From the NCBI GenBank assembly GCA_900074885.1, contig FJUW01000004.1, forward strand, positions 620,001-684,000: 64,000 nucleotides of DNA. Reading direction: 5' to 3'. The position numbers were made by a program, and so were the translations under genes. Under the pieces are notes generated by a model that had not been told where the DNA came from, made no database searches, and worked only from the letters and a program-made list of their open reading frames with translations. Below, in pieces: positions 13,001-25,074 of this stretch (position 1 is its first letter; every line of letters starts with the position of its first letter). This stretch comes from Rhynchosporium graminicola (lineage: Eukaryota > Ascomycota > Leotiomycetes > Helotiales > Ploettnerulaceae).

Positions 13001-13449
13001 TACCACCACCTCAAGATTTATTTGAGGAGTCACTACAGCGGGGCTCTTTGAAAACCGCTGGAGGCTATCTCCTCATTCTCCACACATTTGAAGAATTGAG
13101 CTCAAGCTCAGAGCAGCTTGTACGTTTGCTATTTAGGGCCAAGGACGAAGGAGATTGGGATCTGTGCAAGGAACTTGCTCGATTCTTGACAGCACTAGAT
13201 GAGACGGGTGATACACTCAGAGAGGCCCTCGAGATGGTTAATCTCAGAAGTCCTCAGGATGAGCGCGGCAACACCAGCTTTCTATTTGAAGGTTCGAGAC
13301 TAAAGGTTCCGCGAGCAAGCAAGAATGCTGCTATCACGAACGGAAGCAACAATAGCGATGTTGATGATCAAAGCAGCGGCAGTCGAAGCCCAAAAAGTCC
13401 GATGACGGGCCGCGGGTCGAGAGATTACTTCTCGCAAACGGCTGTGTAA
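10059..13449 (+). CDS. RIC1: RIC1, Golgi Rab GEF complex subunit
   Basis: Large subunit of the Ric1-Rgp1 complex, the guanine-nucleotide exchange factor for the Golgi Rab Ypt6/Rab6, needed for retrograde traffic to the trans-Golgi. Three exons fit: 10059-10439, 10487-12664 and 12712-13449 (introns of 47 bp each), giving 1098 residues, close to yeast Ric1. The ATG at 10059 is chosen because the protein then begins MYWPIGAPRVYA, the typical opening of the family; the open frame extends upstream only through a GTG codon. The N-terminal half has WD-like repeats (for example GPITCLSYSPDGYYLFAGYQNGWVTW). The C-terminal RIC1 domain spans the second splice junction (TQLFVPEVLRFHLSRFDSSA, FQY-like LPGVLSFLSSFPQYLDIVVQ, ARKTEVRSWRTLF region). 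The last 60 residues are Ser-rich and probably disordered. Confidence 0.92.
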
Positions 13450-14758
13450 AATTGAAATAGAGTTTGGAGAGTCGCGGCATTGCAAGGCGTTTGGGTTTCT
13501 GGATCGTAAAAACGAGAGGCAGTTCCTTGATTGGATGTATGCACTGTTTATACTGAGTTCAAGCATTAAGAAACAGCTAGAGTTGGTGATCAGCGCAGTC
13601 CTTTCGATGAGCCGCTACTAAGGCTCCGAAGCGACCAAATTTACCGCTGCAAGAATGAAGCGAGCGTTCTCTTCGAACCGAGATCGCATCCCGCTATTCA
13701 TAGACCTTCAATATTATATCAGATCTTTCTAGAGGGTTTCGGTGCTGTGTTTCGCCCAAATCTCGCTTAATTTAAGCACTCATTGAGTGAGGAATAAGAC
13801 TTACGCTTTTACAACTATTTTGCTTGTTGGATTGAATACTTGAATAAGTTTGTCTGTCTCCAATATCCTTTGCCTGGATTCTTTGCCATTCTAGAGGCTC
13901 CCATACACGCACGAGTGGTGGATGGTTGAGTCTGGACCCAGGTAAGATGCTTCATCAATGTATTTAATTGAGCTCATCAAGTGGAGGATAAAAATTCCTC
14001 ACGAACGCTCTCTATCACAGGAAGGTGGCCGGAAATGATAAACTACAGAAAACCCACTGAATACATTGATTTCCTAAACTTCAATCACTAAATCATTCTA
14101 GATGTAACTTGGCAGAATCCTGACCTATTTTTACTGTCTCCGACTTATGCTATAATCTTTAATCTGTGTTATGTCAAGAGGTAAAATTTTATTTGCCTTG
14201 AGTCCTAGTAGTCAAGCTTGTCAAAACCGGTCGAGTATTTCTCCAATAGAGAGCGAAGCCTATGACTATTGTATTGCTACGGAGTAAATACCAACGGAAA
14301 AGTTCCAGACCCAGCTGAGGCAAACTCTTTTTTGAGGATTTTATAACCCAAACTACAAAAGACTAGATTCATTCGCTATAATAGCACGTAAGCCAATTAC
14401 CTGTAATATTTCGAGAGTAGCCAAATCTGTAAATGAGATAGCTATTCCATCTTACTTTATATCTTCTGGAGGTATTTCGAAAGATTCCAAGCCCTTCCAG
14501 TCCAAGACCAAGGTCCAGGCTTTAAAAATTGAAAGCTCCGATGAGTTCATGACTTTGAGGAATAACCAAAATCTTTTCATCAGATACGAATTTGGTCGGC
14601 CCCGTCCTCGCTAATTAGTAAATTGAGAGTAAACAGAAAGAGGGGCTGGAGGGGTTTAGCGCGCACTTAGCGTCATTGCTTCGTTAAAGCCTCAGCCCCT
14701 CCAAGGCCAGCCAGAACAACATCCCAGAGCCAGCCTTGCTAGAGGGCAACGTGAAATT
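13450..14758. other. intergenic region upstream of the CK2 beta gene
   Basis: About 1.3 kb with no open frame of note on either strand. It should contain the 3' UTR of RIC1 and the promoter of the CK2 beta gene. Stops are dense in all frames between 13,600 and 14,650. A direct gggctggagggg / tcagcccctccaa inverted match (about 14,640-14,705) could form a hairpin just upstream of the start codon; its meaning is unknown. Confidence 0.45.
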
Positions 14759-16183
14759 ATGGACGACTTCAATAGCGATACCGACAGCAATTACACGTCC
14801 TTTTGGCGCGATTGGGTAAGTCTCACCTTTCTTATTTCATGCTTGGTGGTGTAAGAGCTTCGAAGTCGAAGTGGAAGATGCAGGAAGGACATGGGAAGAA
14901 GAGGAGGATGAGAATCACAAGCACAACGAAATCCGGACCCAAGCTTCATGGAATCTCGCAGACTTCACCTTTGCGTCAACCGAGAGTCACACGATTGTCT
15001 TCTGGCGCATGCCTTGTGCAATTTGATTTAAGCCTACCTCTGCAGCTATGTTCCATCAACTTGCGCTACACTCCGTCGCCAACGAAACGAAGACATGGAC
15101 GATACCGCGATAGATAGGATGGAACCCTCCAGCTCTTCCTCTGGAGACATTGGAAGGGTTATTTCTGGGGATAACATGGACATGCGCCTGAGCAACCTTG
15201 GATCTGGGCTACATCGACATGACCAAGATGGCAATCAGAGTTTTGATCCTAGCGATTCATATTCGGACTCTTCAGCTGTTTGGGGACATCAAGTGCACCA
15301 TGGGGATGAAGAACCTTACGTTACTCGCGTACTTAATCGTCTACATTGTTATCAGAATACAATCGCTAACTTCTCAACCTAAGTTCATATCCTCTCGAGG
15401 AAACGAGTACTTCTGCGAAATAGATGAAGACTACCTTACTGATCGATTCAACCTCACGGGCTTGAACACCGAAGTTCAATACTATCAATATGCCCTAGAT
15501 CTAGTCACAGATGTCTTCGACTTAGATTGCGACGATGAGATGCGGGAAACGATAGAGAAGTCCGCGAGGCACCTCTATGGACTCGTACATGCCAGATATA
15601 TTGTTACAACAAGAGGGCTTGCGAAAATGGTTTGCGGCATTGATAGGTAATACATTGTTCTGAACGTTCTCTAACACTCTTTTAGCTCGACAAGTACAAG
15701 AAGGCAGACTTTGGGAAGTGCCCCAGAGTGATGTGCAAATCCCATCCGCTCCTGCCGATGGGCCAGTCAGACAACCCAAACGTCAAGGCAGTAAAGCTAT
15801 ACTGCGCCAAATGCGAAGATATCTATAATCCCAAATCCTCTCGACACTCCGTCATCGATGGCGCATACTTCGGCACATCCTTCCACAATATCATATTTCA
15901 GGTCTATCCTGCGTTGATCCCACCGAAGAGCGCCGACAGATACATTCCCCGAATCTATGGCTTCAGGGTACATGCTCCAGCGACGTTGATCAGATGGCAG
16001 GATGGGCAGAGAAATGATATGCGGAAGCGTCTCAGGAAACTTGAGATCGAGAGCGGGTTCAAGGATGATGAAGAGGAGGTCGAGGCTGAAGATTCTGACG
16101 ACGACGAAGAAGATGAAGAAGTTGAGATGGAGGTCCTAGAAAATGGGGAGATGGAAGGAGGAGAACTGAACAACCAAATATGA
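14759..16183 (+). CDS. casein kinase 2 regulatory beta subunit
   Basis: Regulatory subunit that dimerises through a zinc finger and assembles the CK2 tetramer, modulating substrate choice of the catalytic alpha subunits. Three exons fit: 14759-14815, 15384-15629 and 15686-16183, giving 266 residues. Exon 1 encodes an acidic start ending in SFWRDW; exon 2 opens FISSRGNEYFCEIDEDYLTD, the hallmark of the family, followed by DRFNLTGLNTEVQYYQYALD. The zinc-binding cysteines are Cys113, Cys118, Cys141 and Cys144, with the same spacing as in human CK2 beta. The last 35 residues are an Asp/Glu-rich tail. The first intron (568 bp) is long for this window; its acceptor (AG at 15382-15383) is preceded by a CTAAC branch site at 15366-15370. 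The second donor is a non-canonical-looking GTTTGC. Confidence 0.92.
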
Positions 16184-18975
16184 ACCGTGGACCGCCATCC
16201 GTATTCGGTGGGAGTGTAGTGGCTTGGGTAATGATTACGGTACTGCTTTGCTTTCTCATGGACTATTCTAGGGTGGTGGATTATTGTTGCATGTGTCTGG
16301 CGTTGGTCTATATGGACATATGGCGTAGTGAATGAGTCGCCTGCTAAGCAGGCTCGCATAGAAGCAATCGTTGCGAGAGTGTGTTTGATTCATACTTTAG
16401 CTTATCTTCCTTCTCTGTGGGTTTAAATTGTCTGCAGCTTCGACTCCCAGAGCAAGGCTGGTTTTCTAAGCGGATTTTACTTTCGGCGGTTGAGTTTGGC
16501 ACCGGGCATGGTCTTTCGATAGTAAGGTGATCTTAGTGGCAGCCCTGGACGGAGTTGAGGGCACAGGCAGGGTATATTGCTAACGTCGGAATTTCGTACT
16601 CTTCGGATTGGCATCAGACTACCTTCCCCACCTTTAGAAGATGCAAACCAAGTCGGCCTGTGTTCATGAGACTCATTTTCATCATCCCAAGCAGTGCTCT
16701 GCTCATTGCAGTGTGGATCACACCCGGTCGTTCTCGTCCAGCGGCAAAAAGCCGGCAGGCATCTTTTTAAGTAAGAGCACATGATCTGCATATATTCTAC
16801 AGGGGGGTTCTTGTGCTGCTAAGCCCCATTTTGAGCACTTTTTCACTCTTTACGGGCCAACAAGCGACATCAAAACAATAAGCCTCTTTTGGACGGTCGT
16901 TGCTAGCCCACACCAAATACTTTGCGTCGCTCCTATCCCTACTGCCATAACCTCTGATAGAAAAATTTCATTAAATAAGTTCCTATAAATGTAATAATCA
17001 GCTATCTTCTCATCGCAGACGTTCCATATTTACAGTTCTGGCATTAGTAACACGATTTTGCTCACATTTCCTTCTAATATATTTCCAGCTCCTTCGCATA
17101 AGCTGCCATTCCTGTATAGTAGCAGGTACAATCACATCTTACTATCCGTATGGTACCAGTAATTTCCTTCCGACATTCTTTGCTATCCTGGTAGCAGTAT
17201 TTTTATCACTGAACACATGGCAGAACTTGTAAGTGCCCCGTTTGTTCGTCCAATTACTGCTACCGATATACGGACCACCACATTCGATACATTTTTCCAT
17301 CATCTGGGGTGGTAAGTACCGTTCATTCTTTCCATCTACTTTGAACCTTCCTAGGATCTGCTTCACGATTTGACAAAGTACCAACAACCTAGAAATTCTT
17401 ACTTTTTCAACACCAAGTTTGTGGCTGACTGTTAAGAAGTGGATTGTGAGATGCATGTCATCTTACAGCCTCGGGCAACATACACTCCTGTATGGCTAAA
17501 TGCTCTGATTCTCGGCGGTCCACTTATATATTGAATTGTCGCATGTAACATTCTCGGCCGACTTATGCTTCATCTCCCCATGCACACAGTTCTGAATCCA
17601 AACCGCATTGCCCTTGTCTTCACCTGAATCAGTCCCGCATTAGAGCGTCTGACAGCTGTCGGAAAGATAAAATGAGCCTTAGCAGGAGAGAACCTAATCT
17701 CTTCCATAAATGCTCTCGGTTTTACGATCCATCTCCGAGGTTCTGAAGTGTGTGGTTGAGATATTCTTCAAAGCCCTAGTTGAGCCTGACCACTACCACG
17801 TTGTAAAAACCATATGCTTACTCCAAAGATCCGCACTCTATGCATCCTGCTACATGGAAGTCGCTGTTGATTTTGATCTGGCGTATTTTCCGTTCTCTGG
17901 AAAGCTTCGGCCATCCTAGTGCCCTTTCGAAATCCTGCGGACGAGATACCTGCGTTTGGGAAGCCGCGCCTGTTGGTCTTTATACGTATTGACTGAGTAT
18001 CATTCATCCTGGCAGGTCTCTACCTCGCAATGCAAAAGGGGATTTGGATGTTGCTGATGGGGAGAGAATGGGTCCTGGTTGGGTGGACAGGAAGCCTAGA
18101 TGGCAAACGTTTGGCGATCCTTCGGATCTTGGAGGTGTTATAGATACGTTTCTGAGACCCACCAGTCCGGAGTCTGGTGAGGCGAAATGTTCAAGCATGA
18201 TCACTAGGTAAATCCTCGAGCATTGATCTACATTCTCACCTCTACGAAAATACCTATTGTCGATCTGTACGCGTCCGTCCTCACCCATTGCTAAGAAGAG
18301 GATGACCACTTGGACTTCTGTCATAGTGTGACCCCTTCTGACAATCATGTACTAAGTAAAACTATCCAAGCTGGAACGCATATTGCGGCAGCTCCTACGC
18401 TTAAGTAAGGCTTTTACTGGTACCCAGATGACCCGTCTCACAAAGTGCGAAGTTCTGTATTCAAGTGTGAGGACCTAAAAGTTCAGGGCAGAGAGTTTGC
18501 AGAAAATACTGTGCTAACATTATTTCTATAATGGAGACATCATGATTGATCCATCGAGATCAGCCTCACGGAGGTTGATTCGCAATATGACTATGAAGTG
18601 AAAAGTGTAGCTTGTATAGAAACACAGATTGTCACTTGGCTAGCCCAACTTCTGTCGAGTTCAGTGAGAAGCTGGACACTGGGCAATTTATGCGGGAAGA
18701 CCAATACAATGTCTCATTATAAACTCCTGTGGCGAGCGCAGAATACTTGATGAATACAAACAAAGCAAGACTTACAAGTTAGAGGTACAAAAACAAGAAG
18801 ACCGCTTTCAACGAGAATTACAAGTATGAAAGGCTGCAAGTTGAGTGTTGATTCGGACATGTCGCCCTCCACTATCTATGCGAGAGATAATCAAACAGAC
18901 GCCTGCCCATGCAACCACTTCTGCCCGTATAATACCTCTATAGTACATTCTTACAGATCCAAAACATCTCCACGA
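16184..18975. other. gene-poor intergenic region
   Basis: About 2.8 kb between the CK2 beta and COX14-like genes. It contains several short open frames on both strands (17142-17456 minus, 17710-17919 plus, 17768-18007 minus, 18004-18348 minus, and a plus frame through about 18000-18210) whose translations look partly protein-like, but none gives a full gene with start, splice sites and a known motif. I read it as spacer with possible gene relics. The strongest relic is listed separately. Confidence 0.4.
17142..17620 (-). pseudogene. possible relic of a small Cys-containing protein gene
   Basis: On the minus strand two open stretches lie close together. About 17,620-17,480 reads GEDKGNAVWIQNCVHGEMKH then SAENVTCDNSIYKWTAENQ before a stop. 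17,456-17,142 ends with MEKCIECGGPYIGSSNW, GTYKFCHVFSDKNTA and a stop. The mix of Cys, Trp, Asn and Gly looks like a small secreted protein rather than random translation, but there is a stop between the parts, no convincing signal peptide and no clean intron joining them. It may be a decayed gene or chance. No family recognised. Confidence 0.2.
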
Positions 18976-19904
18976 CTACCGTCTTCCTAAAAACGATGTC
19001 CAGCTCGAAGGTTTCGCATCGTCATCATCGTCGTGAGCCTTTAGCTTCGTCCCTATCTGATCCAGAGGTCCGCCTTTTCTCTGCTTCTCCTTCTCCTCCG
19101 CAAAAGCCTGCTTAGCCTTCGTCGAAATAGCCATCTTTTTATCTTCAATCGCGCGCACAATATCGCTTTCCCTCTCTCCCATATTATCGTCCTCCTCGCT
19201 CAACGCCTCATATCCCAACCTTCTCTCACTACTTCCTACTGTTTCACCCTCTTCCTCTTTCTTCAAACCTGAAAACAGCCATTCCTTTCCGCGCTTGAAG
19301 ATACCCTTCTTCTCTTCCTTCGCTCGCGCTAAAGCTTCCAGTCGCGCGGCATGCTCGTCTTCCCGAGCAATAAATTTGATGTCCTCTTCCGTGGCCACTC
19401 CAGCATCGATGGCTAGTCTCGCTTTATAGATCGCGTTCGCATGAACAGCTTTCTGTTCCTCAAAGAACTGGGCGCGCTTTTTCCGGTTGTAGATCATCAT
19501 GTCACCCAGAGCATAAACCGTAACTCCTCCAGCAACCACTGCAGAGTAGCATTAGCTTTTATTTTGGTTTTCAAAGAAAGAAAATCCCCAACGCCAATGG
19601 GATGAATTATCCGGAGGGTAGCAGTACCTGTAGCTGCAATCAAACTCAGCGTCACGAACTTATGTGCCCGATCTGCCCATACCCGTCCCCTGATGACCAC
19701 CTTGTCAAGTGTCGTAATCTGTGCATCTCGAGCTGCATCTGCGGCAGCTCTTAACCGCCTGACCTTCTCCTGGGGCGTCTCTCCTTTCGGTGACGGTGAT
19801 GGAGCCGCTTTCCGGGGCGGAAGACTCCTCGAGGGGAGCTGTGCTTTCGATTGATGAGGAATTGTGGAAGTAAACCGCGTGGCATCCGTAGCTGACCGAG
19901 GCAT
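18976..19904 (-). CDS. COX14-type mitochondrial cytochrome oxidase assembly domain protein
   Basis: Two exons fit: 19904-19628 and 19538-18976 (89-bp intron, phase 1), giving 279 residues. The N-terminal 60 residues are basic and Ser/Pro-rich and could direct mitochondrial import. The core runs ETPQEKVRRLRAAADAARDA, then TTLDKVVIRGRVWADRAHKF and a hydrophobic segment VTLSLIAATVVAGGVTVYAL that would cross the inner membrane once. The rest is a charged, Lys/Glu-rich, probably coiled-coil tail ending with an Asp run and SWTSFLGRR. Fungal proteins with this layout are annotated as cytochrome oxidase c assembly (COX14-like) proteins. Known COX14 is much shorter, so the long tail is a filamentous-fungal addition and the function is inferred from the small core only. 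Confidence 0.68.
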
Positions 19905-20457
19905 GATGATTATGATCCAGATGATTTACGCCCGGATAATATAAGAGGTCGATTGGTGGTTGCTGGGTTCCTGTACGTTCGCTGGAGTTGCTTCAATATC
20001 ATTAGATTTTTTGATTCGATGATGGAGGCATATTACTAGCGCGCGGAAGTACCCGCCTTTCTTTATGATTCAATGAGAGTCACGACACCCTTATAGGAAA
20101 CTGTAAAACATCAAAAACTGAAATCATTGAACTTGACTCTGCGGTAATATAAAACTACCAATTTGCATTATGAATTTTGTAAGTTTCCCGAAGGCCGTCC
20201 AGAAACGTAAGTATAAATCCAGGACCTGGGCACGAACTGGTCAGCCTCGCTTAGTGCCGATTCTTCTTGACCTTGCATGCTAGCCTTCTCTACCTATCCC
20301 GTGCTCGGAAGTTTCACGAACTCAGGTGTCCGTAAATTCCTCGAACTGCGACGGATAAATGGTCTGAAGCGAGGAGACTTCAGAAGTAAGGACAACGGCC
20401 CTCGAGAGAACAAGATCTCATAACATCCAGGAGGTAAATTTAGTACCCAATTTCAAG
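19905..20457. promoter_or_regulatory. divergent promoter region of the COX14-like and DUF2458 genes
   Basis: 553 bp between two divergent start codons; it must hold both promoters and leaders. No RNA gene, repeat or clear regulatory motif recognised. Confidence 0.45.
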
Positions 20458-21299
20458 ATGGCGTCTCATCAAGGACCGCCAGATTTGGCTTCGATTCTGG
20501 CAACACTTGCCGAATTGGCTCCCCAAGGTCAACAGCATCAAAATCAGCCCATCATTTACAGCCAACAATCTTCTCATTTCGAGCAACCTCAGCAAGCATG
20601 GACGCCGATCATTCAAGAGGCACCACATATACCTCGTTCAACCACCCCGACAGAGCCTCCACCACAAAAAGCTGGGGTGGATCCTTCTACGATTATCGAG
20701 TGGTCCGCGGGTCTACGATGTGTGATGAAATCAGTTGCAAGAAATGAGAACATCACGAATGATATCCGAAGGGTAAGCTGCTGTCGTGTTGATTATCGAG
20801 ATTGAGCTGATCATTTCTTAGATGATGAAAGTCCAACGAGAGCATGAGGAGCAGTGGTGGAACGGGCGGGAAATGCTGATCGAGAAGCAAAAGGCCAGAA
20901 AGGAAGGCCAGAAGAAATTGGATGATGTGCTGTACGTCAAGGCCACTGATTTCAAGCTAGGTATATACTAACTTATATCCTAGAAAAGCAGTTGGCGGTG
21001 CAGTTACTGGATTTGCCAGTAACCACTCGGATGACCATGATAAAGAACTCCAGACTTTCGATATGAAAGTCTATAAAGCCCAGCTCATGATGGTGAAAGA
21101 GATGACGGCCAAGTTGCGAAGTCTAGGAGTTCCATTCTTTGGTACACGGTCAGAATTAGTAAGACTGGCTGGGAAGGAGGAAAATGCGTCAAATGGGACG
21201 CCTGAACAGAAGATTGGAAATGGAATGATTGATGAGGTTGAGTTGATAGATCTCCAACGGAGGATGCTTGTTATCCTCGAGGATCTTTGTAGTGATTGA
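20458..21299 (+). CDS. DUF2458-type conserved fungal protein
   Basis: Three exons fit: 20458-20772, 20822-20931 and 20984-21299 (introns 49 and 52 bp), giving 246 residues. The protein opens PPDLASILATLAELAPQGQQ, followed by a Gln/Pro-rich linker. From about residue 75 it is helical and charged: STIIEWSAGLRCVMKSVARN, then MMKVQREHEEQWWNGREMLI and KMYKA-like VYKAQLMMVKEMTAKLRSLG VPFF. The ending VELIDLQRRMLVILEDLC is amphipathic. This pattern matches an ascomycete family of unknown function (DUF2458 in my memory). Its coiled-coil character suggests a structural or complex-bound role, but that is inference. No signal peptide or membrane segment. Confidence 0.72.
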
Positions 21300-24139
21300 A
21301 ACCAATGAAGTTGAGCAGAAACAATTCTGTTGCACATCTCACGGATGTACTATTATCCCTCCGAGCTTCGGGACGAGACAACTCGACGAGACACGGCCGG
21401 GCGAAGGGAACATTGAAATGAATTATATACCATCCATACTTCAACATTTGTGTATTTGTTTCTGTTGCAAGTCGTACGGAAGCAGCAACCCCTTTCCGAT
21501 TCGTGAGTGATGATCCATGATAGCAGAACTAACCAGCGGTGATTATGGTACCAGAGAAGGAAGTCAACACGGGCTGCGTGGGGGTTATCGTCGATAGTTA
21601 TTAAGGAGAGAGTTCCATCAGAAGCAAGTCCCAGAACCTACTACCGGTCTTGGGTATCCCTGTCTCTCGGGGCTCCCGGTAGTCATCACGATGCCGTTAT
21701 CACAGTCTTGGCTCACAACCTCGCCGACCAACAACTCAATACTGACCTATAAATTTGATTCCCCGATTCAGAAATAGGTTTTGATGCACATCGCACGGAA
21801 GAACGGTTTCCATATCCCCCAGATAAATCCCACAAAATAAGGCACAAGAGGATCGGTTCAAGATCTAGATGTTTGAATGTGGATATCGTCAAAGTGCCCA
21901 AGCTGACTACACCCAGCACAAGAGGATCTTTTGATGCACATCGCAGCGGAGGACCTGTGTCCATATGTCCCAATCGATACATCGATGCAGGGAGTAGAGC
22001 ATTACAAGATTACAAGATCATGCTGTGCCATCCATGGTCCAAAGTACAGAGAGGCACGTGGTATTTATCGATGAGGCGTTTGTTTGCAACAAATGAGCAG
22101 ATTTCCTGCTTCTCGAACCATGCGCGGCAGTCTACGAATCGGCCGGTGGAAAGAATGCTCGCTTGCGTTGCGTCTCTACATGCTGTTGACGTGCAAACAG
22201 GAACGGAAGGTAAGTTAATGAATGTTCTGTGTTGGGTCAAGGACACAGTATTCCCGCAGTTGTACCGAGCGTATTTTTGGTAAGTGCAAGCATCGGGCAT
22301 GAACTGCTTCTCAGCCGGTCGAGAACGAGAGTTGCGTGCTTCTCCTCAAGATCCCTAATCCAGGAACTGAAGCGTCTAGATGCATACAAAGGTGCAAAAG
22401 GACGACGTTCCGGACCAAGAGAATCTATCTGTTGATTGCTCTGGCTACGCTATCCCAGTCCAGCCCAGCCCGAGTACTACCTCGAATTTGAGATTTCTGG
22501 TTCGCAGGAAAGCCTCCGCATCATCTGAGGAGCAGTCACTGAAGGCACTGGGGTGATGATTCGTGGAAGATTCGAGTAGTGGGCATGAAGGCTTGTAGTT
22601 GAGATATATTATGCGTTGGCCGCAAGAAGGAGAGCAAGTTGTGATTGGTGGGCGATTGGTGGAAGAAAAGGTTCCGTGTATATTTGGCCGAAAACAGAAT
22701 ACGGAGCCTTAGCTGCGTAAATAGCCTGCCTACTGTATGTAGCATGACTGGCAAGCTATGGCGACCCCGATTTGAGCGACGTGCAACAAAACTCTGGAAG
22801 GGGTTTGCGGAAGACGTACAGACAGGCCCTAGTGATATTTGGGACTTGAGTGATGATGACATTCATTGCATGCGTTCGTTCCATGTATCAAAGAAAATCG
22901 AAATCCTCATATTGATAGAAAAATCGACGTCAAAACAAGCAGGCAATAGATGAATGAATGCCTCACGATCTTCCTACCCTATCCAAACCGGTCCTCTCCC
23001 TCTCCAACATTAAACTAAGTAAGTATATTCATTCATGCCCGAACATCCTATCAATCTCGTAACACACGGCCAACTCCCCTCCAGCTACGCCTCCCTCAGT
23101 ATCCCGCCGACCTGGTTCTTCGCCCGATCACTTCTCAGCTTTTCCCGGTCGCGCAAAACTGCGATGTGCATCAAAACCCAAACCTTCTCCAAAAGAACTG
23201 CCCCGGAATCCGGTAGAGCTCATCATTGGCCGCAGCAAAAGATGAGGTCAGGATGACTCTGGCTATTAGCCCGCTTGTGGAAGGTCGACGCTCACTTTGT
23301 GCCCGCTCCCGCTCCTCGGGTAAAAATAGGTACAGTAATTAGTTTATTCAGCCTTTTCCGCCCTATCTGACGGGTAAGGCACAGAGGGCGGAAGTGAGAC
23401 GTGCAACAAAACATGTCAAAAAAGTCTGTCCTGCGTGAAGTTCGGCGAGGTAATCAATCATGCGGTGTGCTGTGAGTGGATGGCAGGGTCCGCTCTGCAT
23501 CGTACGAACTTTCGTACCTATGCATGCATGCATGCGGATGAGAGCTGCACCAGCAGAAAACGATTGCCTTTTCTTGGGATCTTGGGAGATTTGATAGGAA
23601 CAGGAAATCGCCGGTGATCATGGAGATGCTAGACTAGGACAGGCCATCTTTTGTGCTGTGTAAAAATGCTACTACTGTGGGTCATTGAGGACGTCGTGGT
23701 GATGTTTGGTATTGGTTATCAAGTGGTTCGGTGAATTGCTCGAGAGACTTGTGTTACACCCTGCCCGTTTTTCATGAGTCTTTCTCAAAAAGGTTGAATT
23801 GCAAATCAGTGTACTCAAGTGCTTCACTGATATCAATAGCCCCATGCGTGCATGTCGGATCGATCATGCTTCTTCTTTGAGATACAGGGAAAAGGGATAA
23901 AGCCCAGTCTCGCCACGGCAGAGAGAAGACTGGCTCAAGTATCTGATGGGGAGGTACCCAATATTATGAAGAAATCGTTTTTGATCTAATACACATCTTG
24001 TCAATACCAAGATAGCAAATTCATCACTATTGCTCAAGCCTGAAGCCATCGCTACCATTATGACTTCGCCATGCCCTGAACGCCATGCTAATGAGCCGAA
24101 TTATGTTCACCAGGACGATTCGTCAACCTCTCCAATCTG
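21300..24139. other. gene-poor intergenic region
   Basis: About 2.8 kb between convergent genes. Open frames reach about 136 codons (21873-22283 plus) but none has recognisable composition or splice structure, and some exist because of a diverged 150-bp direct duplication near 21,780-21,970. A run of tgcatg units (ctatgcatgcatgcatgcgg, about 23,518-23,537) is a short microsatellite. No RNA gene seen. Confidence 0.4.
21779..21972 (+). repeat. diverged direct repeat, period 150 bp
   Basis: The string ttttgatgcacatcgca occurs at 21779-21795 and again at 21929-21945. The downstream tccatat..ccc block is also displaced by exactly 150 bp (about 21,809 and 21,959). The rest of the unit has diverged. 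This is an old tandem duplication, not a known element. Confidence 0.6.
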
Positions 24140-25074
24140 CTAGTAAGTGATGATGTGACTGAAATGACCAGGAACCTTCATCCGGCACTTCTCACAATCA
24201 GCTCGGTAACCCATACTAAAACTCCTCTTCATTCCGCCGTTGAGCTCCGATCCATACCCAGTCCAATTTCGAAGGCTGTGTTTCGATCGAGTATGTCCCT
24301 TCTTTGTTGGCGTCTCTTTGTCCGGATCGATTTGGGAGGACGGAAACTCGACTTCCATCTGCATGTCCTCAAATCCAGCAACAATAACACTGGGACTTGT
24401 CTCACCCTCGCTGATAGGACTAGGTAGTCTTCGACCCCGGCGGAACCTATCAACCAAAGCCTCGTCATCCCCTTCACAATGAACAGCAGTCTTCTCAGCC
24501 CGTACGAAACGAGCGAAGGAGCTATGTATCGGAGTTGGGATTCGTCCTGAAATACTTGGAGAAGTGTCGCTCTGAAACGGCCCTGGGGACATGTGCATCG
24601 AGTCTGTCATTTCGAATTCGTCAGTGTAGGATGGCGCGTCGGACATCTGAGTCGACTGGGTAGTGTGGGATTCGAAGCTATCCAGGAGCGGAGAAGGAGA
24701 GCCAATTGGCATCAGGCCAGCCGTAGCTGGAGAGGAGTATGGCGAGAAAAACGATCTTGGCTCTGCCGAAGCAGCAGCAGCAGCTTCCTCCGAGTCTGAG
24801 TCTGCGGGAGTAATGGTTGGAGGGGCTGGCTGGGAGGTATAATTCGAGGCATAGTTGTTCTCCAAAGCAAAAGCGGATGAAGTCTGTCGATTGATCTTTG
24901 GAGATTGACGGTGGGGTAGAGCAGCTATGCGGCGTTTCTAGCACTTGTTAGTATCTCGGTGAAAGAATCTTACTGGCTTAAGAGTCTCACTGATCGATGG
25001 GCGCTGAAGGAGGAGGAAGTCTCGTCCTCGACTTCCCTGTCGCGTTTCCGGGACGCCCAGGGTTGAGTAAACAT
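24140..25074 (-). CDS. conserved fungal protein of unknown function, Ser/Pro-rich with C-terminal CxxC
   Basis: Two exons fit: 25074-24991 and 24937-24140 (53-bp intron, GTGAGA donor, ACTAAC branch site), giving 293 residues. Exon 1 encodes MFTQPWASRKRDREVEDE and exon 2 continues KRRIAALPHRQSP; this start with a nuclear-localisation-like KRDR/KRRI pair is typical of the family as I remember it. The middle is Ser/Pro/Asp-rich with an Ala run (codon repeat in gcagcagcagcagc near 24,770) and is probably disordered. The end is the most conserved-looking part: FRRGRRLPSPISEGE, then MKRSFSMGYRADCEKCRMKV PGHFSHI, with a CxxC pair that could bind a metal or form a disulfide. No enzyme motif is present, so I give no function; a nuclear regulatory role is possible. 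Confidence 0.75.

Noticed and set aside
18004..18348. 114-codon minus frame and an opposite plus frame over about 18,000-18,210
   Set aside because: Both strands look partly protein-like over the same bases, so at most one can be real; neither has a start, splice sites or a known motif. Kept only as part of the intergenic note.
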